This document shows, one piece after another, positions 21,917-33,735 of a stretch of 64,000 nucleotides of DNA. This stretch comes from Chenopodium formosanum (lineage: Eukaryota > Streptophyta > Magnoliopsida > Caryophyllales > Amaranthaceae). The stretch covers positions 19,739,203-19,803,202 of the forward strand of contig CM044875.1 in NCBI GenBank assembly GCA_024500155.1, written 5' to 3'. The stretch's first letter is position 1, and every line of letters begins with the position of its first letter. Position numbers and translations under genes: made by a program. The notes beneath the pieces are model-generated. The model saw only the letters and a program-made list of their open reading frames with translations. It ran no database searches and was not told the DNA's origin.

Positions 21917-22383
21917 TGTATGGGATGATATCTGAGTATGACCGATATCTTGTGAAGGCACGTGACCAGGCTCTAAACAGTTATGAGAGGATGCCGATAT
22001 GTTCCAGAAAGAAGACATGTCGGCTACATCCTACCTGATATATTATAATATATATCAGAATTCAACACGTGGCAGCAGAAGCTCGACACTTGGCACAGAA
22101 GGCTCTGCATGGATGAGAGCCACCTGTCAAGGTAGATCATTATAAATAGTAGGTAAGACCTCATTAATGAGGGCATGAATTACGCTCTCTCTATCTCTCT
22201 ACTTTCTCTCTCTTACTTATCTTCTTCTCTTAAACACCTTATGACTTTATCATCGGAGTGGTTATCCCTGGACCACCCTGGGGTTAGCTAACTTCTTCTC
22301 ATTGTGTAGGTTCTCAGCTTGCCGATAGGAGTATCAGGATCTCAGGTCCGAATTCTTGGGGAAATCAGGATCAGACAGAAACA
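21917..22383 (+). repeat. 3' LTR of the gag-only retrotransposon
   Basis: 467 bp, TGTATGGG to AGAAACA, TATA box at 22141-22148. Nearly identical to 18143-18598 and followed by the target duplication aaaat. Confidence 0.85.
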
Positions 22384-22388
22384 AAAAT

Positions 22389-23108
22389 CATAATCTTCTT
22401 GAAGTTTCACTCATTCATATCATAGGCTTACATTGATTCATAGTTCATTTTGTAAAGTGAGAAGAAAATTTAGGTTAGGAATCTCAGGCAGCTCCTAATC
22501 TCTTGCAATTATTGTTTTTTCATTCAATTTTGGAGAGTGCTGGTTTGGCGTTTTATATGCCATTCAATTAGGGGAATTCCTATTCTGTATCAAGTGCCAT
22601 AGAGTTTTTGTTGGGGTTTTTGTTTGTAGTTACCTGGTCTGTATGCTCGTGTTTAACTTTTAGTAATGATATGCCGTCATGGTTAAATTTAATTCATCAA
22701 ATATTAACCAATGAAAATGATAAAATTGATTACTACCACATGCTAAAGCCATTGTTTATCAACAAATACAAAATCACCATTGTGATTGCAATCTGTACTT
22801 TACTGGCTTTCAGCCACAATATGCCGCTAGTTCTATTTCCATCTAGTCTCCTACCGCCACTAGTTATTGTAGCTAGACTATGTTCACCAGATTGACCAGA
22901 CTATCTCCTTGTCTGCCTATCTGTCTTCCGCAGGCTGCAGCCTATTATGATATTTCTATTTTTTCTTCTTGTTTTGGGACTATTTAAATTAATAATGTGG
23001 GTACGAGAAAGTATACTGTATATGTTTGACTAGGTACTCTTTGTGATAGTTGAGTTCTTCTTTGCTATATATATCATAGTTTAATTCTGCATTTATGTTT
23101 TATCTCAG
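22389..23108 (+). other. Rest of the cyclin-L intron
   Basis: T-rich sequence with no coding similarity, ending in tttatctcag, the acceptor of cyclin-L exon 23109. The 95-codon ORF at 22608-22895 has no recognisable content. Confidence 0.5.
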
Positions 23109-24036
23109 TTTATAGACTACACTGTGTGTTCGATTTAAAAGTGAGGTGGTCGCTTGTGGAGTTGTGTATGCTGATGCGAGAAGGTTTGGAGTCCCCCTTC
23201 CCGAGAATCCACCACGGTGGAAGGTCTTCGATGCAGATAAATCTGGTATAGACGAAGTCTGTAGAGTTCTAGCTCATTTGTATAGCCGTCCAAAGGCCAA
23301 GTATATACCTGTTTGTAAGGAGTCAGTTTCCTTCACATCATCCAACAAGTCTTGGGATTCACAGAATACTGCAGTACCCAAAGTAAGCATCACCTATTCA
23401 CCTGTCTGTCATTTTACCATACTGGCTCTACTATTAGGTCCAGCAATGTTTATTTGATTGCCTCTAGCATATTCATGTTTGTTAACTTTAATTACCATGC
23501 TATAGTTTTGCCTAGTTTAAGTTGCCTTGCCTTTTCTGATAGTTTCCGCATTATTCCAGGAAGGTTCCCTGAATACACCAGTGGCTAGTGCTGATACTGG
23601 TGTGACAAAGACGGCTTCAGGTGCTGCAGCTAGTGTTGATACTGGGGGATCCAGAGACGCACTTGTAAAACAGGCACTTGACAAGATGAAAGATTCTAAG
23701 AGAAGCATGGTGAGTCCAAAGACACGGCAAATGACAGTGAAGGAAGAGAGGACATCATGGTCAAGTCGAAGCCTGAACTCAGAACAGAAACTAGTAGTGT
23801 ACAAAACAGGGAGACAGAAAGGGACAGATATAGGGATAGGGATAGAGAGAGACAGGGTTAGGGACAGGGATAGAGAAAGAGACGGGAACAGGGATAGACA
23901 GAAGTCCCGGGATTGTGAGAGGGGAAGAGATTCTTACAGGGAAAGAGAGCGAGATGATATTGAATGGGAGATAGTGAAAGAAAGAAGTCACCGATCCCGG
24001 GATAAACCTCTTATTGCTAGAAGAAGAAAATGTTGA

Positions 24037-24592
24037 ATAGGTTTGTAAAAACAAACCTGTTTGTGTCTTGCACAATTTGTGTGGAGCTTGCTTTTATTTT
24101 ATTTTATTTTATTTTTGATGGGGCCCACGTTAGAGTGAAGAAACAAGTCTACTTTGTTATTGCATGCCAATATCACCAACGGTAAAATTGTTTTCTCATG
24201 ACAACTCCATGCAAATTATTTATCACTTTGTGTAAAGGTTAATTCATCTACAGAAATAAATATTGATGAAGGGACGATTCAAAATCAGAACGGAGTAATT
24301 TTGCAACATCTATAAATGCATGTCTTAATGTGACTTAAGTTATATTCTTGATGAAAACAATGTTATGCACTTTGGATGTCTTCAAATTTTGTCTTCAAAG
24401 TTTGTCTACAAAGCATGGTGTTGTAAGTTTGATCAACTATTGTTTCGCATGAAAGATACAGTACATACCGCTAGTTGCAACACCAGTTTGTTAATACCAC
24501 AAGCCTCCTGCTTCATCATTTTGTAAGATAAACTTTGATTATAGGAATTTGATGGAAGATTGCCTTGCTGTGCATTTACCTAAGGATGTATA
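24037..24592. other. Flank downstream of the cyclin-L pseudogene
   Basis: Presumed 3' UTR and intergenic DNA. A ttttatttta repeat lies at 24093-24114. No ORF or element end recognised. Confidence 0.4.
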
Positions 24593-25350
24593 TGTAGGAG
24601 TTTATAGGTACTACGCAGCGGAAAATCATGAATCATATTCAATCAACTACCTAATCCCAAGATCACATGCATAACACACAAGACACATAATCATACCTTT
24701 GAAGCGTGAATTCCACGTAGCAATTGATTGACAAATCAAGGAGAGAATAGAGCCCCAAGTGTTGCTTCTTTACTTAGTCCACGAGCTTCGAACGAGCCGT
24801 CCACCAATACTAGATTGAGAGGGGTTGGTCTCGTGTTTGCTAATTCGGGTTTTGATCTTACTGATCAACTGAATTCAACTTACATGCAAACCCTAGGCAC
24901 CTAGTCTATTTATAATCACATTATAATTAGACTAGGGTTAGGAAGCCCAAAACTCTCTTATCCTACTCCATATGGCCGGCCATGCTAGAGGATGAGGCCC
25001 ATCATGGGCCTTGTCCTCTCGTGCCCGATCTAGACCCTTTGTGTGACCATATAGGATCCGTCCAATTGGGCTTTGGGCTATTTTACTAGCCCAAAGATCG
25101 TTAGTACCTCTAGATATGATAAAACGACGACCCAAATGTCCGAATTTAATTATCTCCATAATTTAATCCATTTATATATCTAGTAATTGCACACGACGAA
25201 GACATAAATCCTTCAATCTGTGCAATATTCAAATTTCATAATTCAATATGTGTCGATTTGATAATATGATTGCATCACATGTCGAGATCATATTAATCTA
25301 CAAATCGTTCCTTGAAAACTGAGTTAGAATTACAAAACCAAATGATTACC
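24593..25350 (-). repeat. Probable copia 3' LTR and adjacent sequence
   Basis: Position after the RNase H remnant, a minus-strand TATA box (TATAAATA at 24907-24914) and a TG start in plus-strand view support an LTR. The inner border is uncertain. An intact 82-codon minus-strand ORF (25346-25594) lies just beside it; it has no family I recognise and is probably chance or part of the element's 3' UTR. Confidence 0.45.
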
Positions 25351-28300
25351 GAGTAATGCATTTGAATGCGGCCACGTATTTTCTGAATTCTCCCTCTTCA
25401 AGTGGCCATGACACATTTCCTAATTTAATAGGTAGACTCAATCCAATTTTGTGACAACAAGGCTCCCACTCAACTTTTAAAATAACCAGAAAACACCCTT
25501 TATAATCTCCAATTACGGGCAAATGTTTGAGTGCACCACAGTCATAACATCCATTGAATGAAATCAATGTTCCACTCATGTCAAAGGAATCCATTAATAT
25601 ATCCGGAAGCTCTATACTTGAACTTCAAAGTAGGTCAATAGTTCAATCATGCATCATTCATGCATATCCAAGTGATTAACCGAGCATCATTATGCCCCTA
25701 TAGCCCATGAAACTGCGCTATCCAATCAATCTTACATGCTAGTCCATTTATTAAAATCATTTATGTCCACTTTAATGATTTCGAACTAGGAACTTAAATA
25801 ATATATGAATCTTATTCACCTGTGGGGTCTCATTCACCAGGTCATCAACCTGATGAGCCCATCAATTCATAATAATTTTGGACATTTTATTTAATTTCTA
25901 AAACCATAATTAAATAAGAGAAATGAGAATTTCTATTTTAAACATAATTCTGCAAATATATGCATTCCTTATGTAATATGTTTTCTCAAAACATATACAA
26001 CTTAAATTACATAACTTGCTTCAATCCAAATCTTTAATATGACTCTCATATCTTAGCCTATGGAAGGGGTTTAGTGATTTCTCACTCATAATAAAACTTT
26101 GCAGATCACGACATCCCGCTTGTCATTGATCTCATAAATGAGGTGATATCTCATATCTATTTGTTTGGATTTGTGATGTGACCCTAGCTCCTTTGTTTTG
26201 GAAAAGGTGTTCTTTTAGTCACAAGATAATTTGATCCAAAATTCCTCCTTAACTACTCTTACTGTACCTAAATACACATATTCTGACATTCCGTATGCGA
26301 CAGCATTCTGCTTTGAACTCTTCAAGCTTACTGTACTTGTCCATCCAGACATAAACATGCATCTAGATCAACATCTAGAATTATCTTGCCTGTTTGAAAA
26401 ACTTGCATCCGTATAACCTTTTGACAACTTATTCACTTTTAACACCATTAGCTTGAAACATTTCTTTAGTCCTTCTCAAGTACTCAAGGATTTGTTCTTT
26501 GCAACTTTCAGTATGCTTGTTCTGAATTTACTTGAAACTTGCTACACATGCACAAGTCATATGTAACATCTTATTATGTACATATCATGGCACATATAAT
26601 GGATCCTTTTGCAAAAGCACAAGGTACATCATCCATACAACTCAACTCTACTAGCTTTTGAAGGCATTGAGTTTTACTGAGCGTAATACCATGAAACATG
26701 GGAAGACATCCTCTATTAGAGTCTTGCTTCATGAACCTGTCAAGAACCTTATCAACATAAGTCTCTCGATGTTGTCCAATCATTCTTCAAGATTCATTTC
26801 GTGGATCTTGATTCCCAATATGTACTTAACATCTCCTAAGTCTTTCATATGGAAACAACTCTCTAACCACTACTTGACTTATTCAAGCATTGAAATGTCA
26901 TTTCATATGAATTGTATGTCATCTACATACATGACCAAGAAGACCAATTGCTCCCACTAAAATTCTTGTCTCTACAAGATTCCTTTTCATTCTTTTAGTA
27001 AATCAAACTGTTTGATTTCCTAATCGAAACGAATGTTCTAACTCCCTGATGCTTACTTCAATCCATTAAATAAATTTCTGAAGTTTGCAAAACTTTCTAG
27101 GATTTCTGGATTTCAAAATTCTTAGGTTGGATCATATACATACCATCCATCAAGAACATTTCATGAAGGTGATTTTGATAACTAATGCTAAACTTCATAA
27201 TCAAAATCAGCAATCACTAGAAGAATCCGAATAGGCTTACGCATCTAATAGGTTTGACCCTATTTGTAAGACTATCATGGACTAACACATTTTTACAGAC
27301 ATGGAGTCCATTCTGGATTTCATGGCTTTAAGCCATTTCCTGAGTTGGCACTTTTCCAAAGCTTGCTTGTAGGGCATGGATTCCAACCATTCCAATAGGA
27401 AAATTTTAGAATCCACATTTTTTCAGAATTTCAACAAACTGTTTGTTTTGATCCTAAGCAACCTACAATAGGTATGAGCAACAATAAAATTATTCTCTTC
27501 AACTCTTTGAAGCCTTTCATTCAAGTGGGACGATAGAAGCCTCGCTAGTGGAATTAGCTTGCTTCGACACATGGTTTATCAAATTAGCTGATTTCATATG
27601 CCTTCGTCTCTGATGTGATGTTATTCACATCCTTTTGTTGCTCGTCTCGAATCTCTTCGAGATCTAATTTTACTCCAACCTGGCTTTGTAGGAAGAGACT
27701 TCTTTCTATAAAGACACTATCGCGAGCAACAAATACTTTGTTTTCTACGCGATTGTAGGAATAATACCTCTTAGTTTCCATGAGAAAATCCATGAAGAAT
27801 TATTTACGTTGATTTAGGGTCTATTGTGTCATCTTTGTAAACATTTTACATTAATTTCATAACCCTTAATCCTGTTTGGAAAAGATAACTTTTGGAACAT
27901 TTCCAAATCATAACTCTTATGACATCTTTTCTACTGCTTTGGTTAAGTTTTCTGTTTAGTATATTCGCAATTGTTGTTGTAATGCATATCCTCAAAACGA
28001 TATTTGTAAATCATTCAAGCTAATCTAGGATTGAACTATGGCAAGCAAAGCATGATTCCTTCCTTTAACATACATTTTAATTGTAATGTTCCTGAATTGT
28101 GAATTTAATTCAACAATTCCTTTTAGATGATCATTCCTTTTGAGTTAAATATTTATCACAACAATCATATTTTGGTGTTAATTTGTTTATCTCAAACTGA
28201 TTTTACATTTCATTTTGGAATTTTGAACATTTCAATGATTCCAAGCTTTACTTTATTAAGTAATTATCAATATAGTTACTTAAATCGTTAGTAAAAGCAA

Positions 28301-28889
28301 TGAAATAGTTAAATCTCTTTGCTAATTCTTGAACTTATTGGTTCACACACATCATATGTATGAGTTTCAAAAGTTCATTTTAGCTCTTTTACCCTTTCAA
28401 CTAAAAGACGATTTGGTCACCTTACCTTATCAAGCATGACTTTTAATTCTCAAGTGATTCATAATCAATTTAGAATAAGAGTCCATCCAATGTAACTTTG
28501 GATGTGCTAATTGGTTATGTGACCTAATCTTACTTTTTTATAAGTAAGTTTATCTTTGAATCATCTAAATTGCTTTTGTGATCTACTTATATCAATGTCA
28601 TAAAACAAATTTAACTTGTATCTAGCAAAATGAAAACAATTTATTACCTTGGTCATAGATCAATACTTGTCCAAGTCAAGTAAACCAAATCAGTATTCAA
28701 ACAGAAAACCGAAATATTGTCTCATCAAAAACTGGAAATTGTTCTAAAATCATGATAAACTAATCAAAAAATAAAACTATGAAGCTATCTCTGGCCACTC
28801 AAACACTTCTAGTGCACCTTCAAGCTTCATTTCCATGCTAGCCTCACTTGTTTGCAGTCCCTGCGCAACATTCACAATGTTAAGCACTG

Positions 28890-29799
28890 CAACTTAGTAT
28901 CACATACCTAAGTGAAAGTTAAAATGTTTATAACATAATATCTGAGGTTGATGCTCCATTCTTCTTGAGGAAGTCAAGGTATTTCTGGCAATTGCGTTTC
29001 CAATGCCCTTTCTTCTTGCAGTAAAAGCATTCACTTTCACTTGCAGCCTTGGGTTTTGGACTTGCCTTAGGCTTCTTAGGAGCCTTGGCAACTTACTTGC
29101 CCTTGCTCTTGGCACTAGCCTTTTGCCCCTTCTTCTTGAACCCCTTTCCCTTTTGAATCATAAGAACTTCCTTCTTAGGTTCCTTAGGGATTTGCTTTTC
29201 AGCACTACCAGCATTGCGTGCAATTGATTCATAGTCTTTGCAGTCGCAGTCATGTTAAAATTCATGATAAATTGGTTAAAACTTTTTGGAAATGAGTGGA
29301 GAATGATATCAGTTGTCGTCTTATCACTGTATGGGTGCCCTAGTTTCTCCATATTTTGAATAAGGCCGATCATTTTGAAAACATGATCATGAACTGTGGC
29401 ACCCTTCTCCATCCTACAATCCAGAATCTCTCGACGGAGCTCGTACCTTTCAACTCTAGCTTGTTTCTTAAACAAAGCTTTGAGTTCTTGCATGATTGTG
29501 TACGCTTCCTGATCCTCAAAATGCTTTTGAAGACTAGGTTCCATGGTAGCAATCATCAAGCAAGTGATAGGCTCATCTCTATCATGAGCTTCCTTGTGCC
29601 TCTTGACTTCATCCACAGTTGCAGTTTCTGGCAGAGGTCCTAGAAATAATGTGTCAATGATATCCTCTCTACCTTCATATTTCAGAACGAGCCTTAGCAT
29701 TCTTTCCCAAGTGGAAAATTTTTCTCCTGTCAACCTATTCTTCTCAAGGAATGGTCGAAGATTGTAAATGTTGTTGTCATTGTGATCACGACTACCCAT
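28890..29799 (-). pseudogene. Copia gag, broken
   Basis: The ATG at 29797-29799 opens MGSRDHNDNNIYNLRPFLEK. Residues 15-190 match the gag fold of plant copia elements (FSTWERMLRLVLKYEGRED; DHVFKMIGLIQNMEKLGHPY). The frame ends at 29158 because of a frame change near residue 200; the other frame continues with a Lys-rich linker, has a TAA at about 29092, and then encodes a CCHC zinc knuckle, CFYCKKKGHWKRNC, at about 28989-29032. Gag coats the element RNA; with a frameshift and a stop this copy cannot make full-length protein. Confidence 0.8.
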
Positions 29800-31317
29800 C
29801 TAAGTCAAAATAAGGCAAAGTTTAATAATTATGTTTAATTTAAAATTAAAGCACCATATAAGAATTAATTAGGTAACTTTAAAACACTTTATTCAATATT
29901 AATTGATCCCAATTGAATTTTAAGTGATTCCAAGATCCTTTATTTATGTAATAGTTGACCGGACTGAGGCCCTACCATCAAGCATTACATTTTCAAGGTG
30001 AGTAAACTCTTTACTGATTACAACTCTTGTAACTCTTGGTTGAATAATTAACCATCACATGCTTAATTATTACTCTTTGCTTCAAGATTCTAAATGCTTT
30101 AGGTAACCTTGTTGAGCATAACTAATTAAATATGTAGAACGTGATCCACCCAACAATGCCTAAAATAGCAAGTGACACTCTGCGGAGGCCGACCCATCCC
30201 TCACTATTCAAGGATTGTTGGGTATCTAATTGGAAAATCAATCTCAATATTACTGGGACTTAGATTCATTTATGTTGTAATTATTTAGTGAACTCTAGCG
30301 CATCATCAATCAACATAAATAAAATCTAACATGCATAATCCACTAATGCAATAAAAAATGACATAGTATAGCCCCTTAGTCCTAAGAAAACTAGAAATGA
30401 AAAGCTCCCACTTAAATCATCATGGATCTCCATCCATCTTGCTCCTTTGGGCCTTCACTTCACGGACTTCTATGGACTAACACTATTTAAATAACTAATC
30501 TATTTACTTTAAATAAAAGTTACAAAAATACTTAACGGTACGCATACCATATTTAGATTACAAAAATACATCACGATGCGCAGATTGTATTTTAGAATCT
30601 ATGGGCCACACTAGTCTATATATAGCAACATAATATATTATATAAAATGCCATATAATAAATCACTCAACATGCTTGTCTAAACTAAAACATCGAATGTT
30701 CGTAATTAAGGCAACGCATTTCCTAAAATATCTCATATTTTAAATCATAATTAGATAATATCGTATATTATTCATGACCAATTATAAAATATCATATATT
30801 TTAATTTAGGCATGAGATAGAATCAAATCTTATTTTAATCTAGAAAGATAAATCATATTTAATCTTTCATGATAATCCTAACAACTTTAGGAGATTCTAT
30901 CCTAATTATTAGTCAATCAAATAATTTAAAATTCAATTATATCATAATCTAATCATGGGATAATCACATTATTTAAATCAATTATTATCCTATTGGAATA
31001 TGCTCAGAATATCCTAATCAATCTTATCCAAAATTAACCACTTTAATTATGGATAATTACCAATTTAATAACTTTAAATATGGATAATATCAAAAATAAC
31101 AACTTTTGAATACTTGATTTTATCCTAAAACAAAAGATTTTATCCAAATTAAAAACCGATTTTATCCCAAAATAATTTTGTAATTATCTTGAAATATTTT
31201 TCAAAAAATAGAATTTTTTTTTCTTTTTTTTTTTTTTTGAAAATCTGAGACTACACGGTTGCTGGCCACCGTAGTTGGCTAGCCAAGGCTAGCAACAGTG
31301 GCTGACTGCTTTGCAGC

Positions 31318-33735
31318 TATAATACCTCGTATTTTTATATGTATTTTATTTAAAATAAGTATTTTGAGAAGTATTTAATTAAATTGAAATGTTTTATTTA
31401 AAGTATTTTAATTATTTATTTTAATAAATTTGGAAATATTTTATAAAAGAAAAGTTTATTTAATTAATTATTTTAATTAAGTTGGGGTTTAATTTAGGAA
31501 AGTTTTATTTTAAGTAAAGTTTTATTAGGGAAGGGATTAGGAAAATTAAAAGAGGAAAGTTTTGGGAGAAGGGTTTCTAGAGAAGGGGTATAAATATTCA
31601 ATACATGAGGCAAATCAAACTTTGCCCAAAGTGGAGAAAACCCAAGGTAAACTTCTCTCCCTTTTCTCTATATTTTTCTTTCTCCTTTTCCCCTTCCCCT
31701 TTTCAGCTTCCCCCTTACTGCCGGCCTCCACCACCACCACCGGTGGGCCGCCGGCGTCAGCCACCACCACCACCAGCCGGCAGTGGTGGCCAGCTAACCA
31801 CCTTTTTCGAACAAAAAAAAATAAAAACTTTATTTTTAAAAATCAATTTAATCCTAGATCTAATTGTTAATTATGAGTTTTGGGATTTGATTTTGATGTT
31901 TGATTATGAGTATTATGTTAATTAATTTTCAGATTATGTTTTTAATTAAAAAGTCCCAATTTTTGAAACCCTAGGTTCTTGATTTATAAATTATTGAAGG
32001 ATTATGATATATAATGGTGTAAACCTTTGATTAAAGTGTTTTAAGGCTAAATTACAACAAGTTTTCATTAAAATATAGTGCTAAAATTTTTGGTAGAGCA
32101 TTAAAAATCAAGTTTCTTTAAGGAATTTTAATTACCCATTAATTGGGATTAAAGTATGATGTTTTAAATATAATTTCAGCTTATTTTAATTAAATTATGA
32201 GGGGTTTTATAATAGTATATATTGCTGAAAATTTTTGTAGAAAACATTTTAATACTCTTCTATGATTTTAAATTGTAGGATATTTCGAAGTGAGTGACTC
32301 TTTTTAATTGTGTCGATATTAAGATCGTATTCAAGGTACGTTCGCTTACTTAGCATAATTATATTGATGTAGTAGCAAGCTAAGTGTGTTTAATTGATTA
32401 CGAGTAGTATCATGCTAGATTTGGAATGGAAATTATGACTTGGATGTTATTGGTAATTGGATTATGAAGCATGATTTATTTGTGATGGATTATTGGATGG
32501 AAAATTATAGTTTGGAATATTGTTTATGAACCCACATATTTATTTGTGGCATGTTAGAGAGCATGTTTAACTAAACTAAATGTTTAATTTGGTTTAGGAT
32601 ATTGAAAAGGAATTTTATTATGGTTCGTATAATTTTTATTGATGCTTTAAGTATGAGGAAGGAGCTATATAAGTGTCTATGTACACGAGGAATAAATTTA
32701 TGTTGGTGCCTTAGTGCACTTAAGGTGTTTTTAACACTGAGAGATAGGATTTGTGGCACTTTATGCGTTTAAGGTGTCATTGGCACCGAGGTAGAATTAA
32801 AAAGGGTTCAACATTAAATATTATGTGGTCACTAATTATTCAAGAATTAAATTGGTATATTTGATTGTTCGAATAATTATTGTTGATTGAATGATTATGG
32901 TTGAGAGTCATCACCAAGTCTAATAATATGTAAATAACGTAAAGTGAAAGAGATTACGCACCAAAATTCTTGGAACGTATATACCTTGAGTATGAACATA
33001 TGGGGGGAATTATGGGGTTTTATATTTAACCATAACTTCTACTGGAATACAGGACGCTGTACATTCCTTTTATTATTATTATGCGTAGGAATTCCGCCAC
33101 CTATGAGTGGTTATTGATGCTGGCACGGTTAGCTCCCGTGTCAGTAACCTCAATTTATTTTGGGGAGGTTAGGGGGAAACCCGTTTGATGCGTAATCAAC
33201 GCTAAATAAATTATGTAGTGTTTAGTGAGAACTTTTATTGATTGTTGTATGCTTGAAAAACAGGTGCAATGAGGTAAGTTGTGTATTGATAGGGAATTGT
33301 ATGCTAGTGTGTTAATTACGCTTATGTACTCAGCTTTGCTGATTGTGTGTGTTTGTGTGTTTGTTGGCCTTGTCTTTATCTTGACCCTATGATAACCCAT
33401 TTTTAATGGAGAGTAGTGGAAACAAGTACAGAGAAGTTTTTCAGGTGATGAAGCATATTCATGAATGGGCATGAGTGAAGAGCGAATCATGCTAGTTTCT
33501 ATAAGTATATGATGTGTTTAATGCTTTAATTATTTATGATATTATTATTATGCATGACTAACACAAAGGTATTGAAGTTGGTTTGGTTTTAATAAGGGCC
33601 TATAATGGTTCCAAGTTGTAGGTTGATTTTATTTTACTTCGTTTGTCTTAGGTTTGACTTTACTTTCGTTGATTGAATTTTCAAGTTGACTTGTTTTGAA
33701 TGGATTTGAAATTAGTCTTCCGCTGTGTGTCTTTG
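31318..33735 (+). mobile_element. LTR of a Tekay/Del-type retrotransposon, left part, interrupted by the array
   Basis: It starts TATAATACCTCGTATTTTTA, matching the minus-strand start of the array LTRs (TGTAATCCCCCGTATTTTTA) with the first TG changed to TA. A TATA box (TATAAATA) is at 31589-31596. The right part resumes at 63944: joined over the array it reads ttccgctgtgtgtctttg then atagttgccttagccg and cacggtggcggtaa, which parallels the end region of the array LTR (ttccgctgcaatactttgat, cacgtggcggtaac). So the array landed, in opposite orientation, within an LTR of a related family. A CCA-repeat/GCCGGC segment lies at 31723-31793. Confidence 0.7.
33731..33735. repeat. Target-site duplication of the whole array (left)
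   Basis: ctttg precedes the first TG of LTR 1 and is repeated at 63939-63943 after the last CA of LTR 4. No such duplication separates the inner elements, so there was one insertion event. Confidence 0.8.

Larger units (their letters stand above)
18143..22383 (+). mobile_element. Non-autonomous Ty3-gypsy (Tat-lineage-like) retrotransposon with gag and protease only
   Basis: This is a complete 4.24-kb element: 5' LTR, primer-binding site, gag-protease frame, a six-unit hairpin repeat array, purine tract and 3' LTR, with a 5-bp target duplication aaaat. It has no reverse transcriptase, RNase H or integrase, so it must move with enzymes supplied by a related element. Such gag-only elements are known in plants as TR-GAG. 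The two LTRs differ by an 11-12-bp deletion in the left one and several substitutions. It is inserted in the cyclin-L intron in the sense orientation. Confidence 0.85.
16718..24036 (+). pseudogene. Cyclin-L (arginine-rich cyclin), 5'-truncated and disrupted
   Basis: Exons: 16718-16858 (RVAASCVWLASKLEESPRKA..), 17024-17200 (KYSELEMDLIRTERHLLKEM..), 23109-23382 (TTLCVRFKSEVVACGVVYAD..) and 23560-24036 (RS/RD-like tail with RDRDRERD repeats). Cyclin-L proteins pair with CDK11-type kinases and act in splicing and transcription; this is family knowledge. Missing: the N-terminal cyclin fold preceding VAASCVWLASKLEE. Lesions: a frame change at about 17147-17156 (between YLAVLE and PSELRQDAWNLAND); TAG at 23113-23115, where the spliced frame gives NDIL*TTLCVRF; and a shift with later compensation in exon 4 at about 23750-23850. 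Splice borders remain good, so decay is fairly recent. The intron between exons 2 and 3 is 5.9 kb because of two transposon insertions. Confidence 0.85.
24593..31250 (-). mobile_element. Decayed Ty1-copia retrotransposon
   Basis: On the minus strand the order is gag (29799 to about 28890), then a decayed pol region, then an LTR-like 3' end. Landmarks in pol: a reverse-transcriptase core reading FLVMYVDDIQF with YVDD encoded at 26915-26929, and an RNase H C-terminal piece (QIDMRYHLIYEINDKRDVV) at about 26112-26190. The 3' LTR-like region begins (plus-strand view) TGTAGGAGTTTATAGG at 24593 and has a minus-strand TATA box at 24907-24914. Around 30600-30640 a segment resembling the TATA region of that LTR (actagtctatatatagcaac) may be part of the 5' LTR, but LTR borders and target duplication were not found. 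The outer right limit is approximate. Confidence 0.65.

Noticed and set aside
16718..24036. Functional cyclin-L gene
   Set aside because: The N-terminal exons are missing and the remaining exons carry a frame change and an in-frame TAG across the natural splice junction.
23791..24075. Minus-strand 94-codon ORF
   Set aside because: It is antisense to the Arg/Asp repeat tail of cyclin-L; its PVPVSFSIPVP-like repeats are the complement of RDRD codons.
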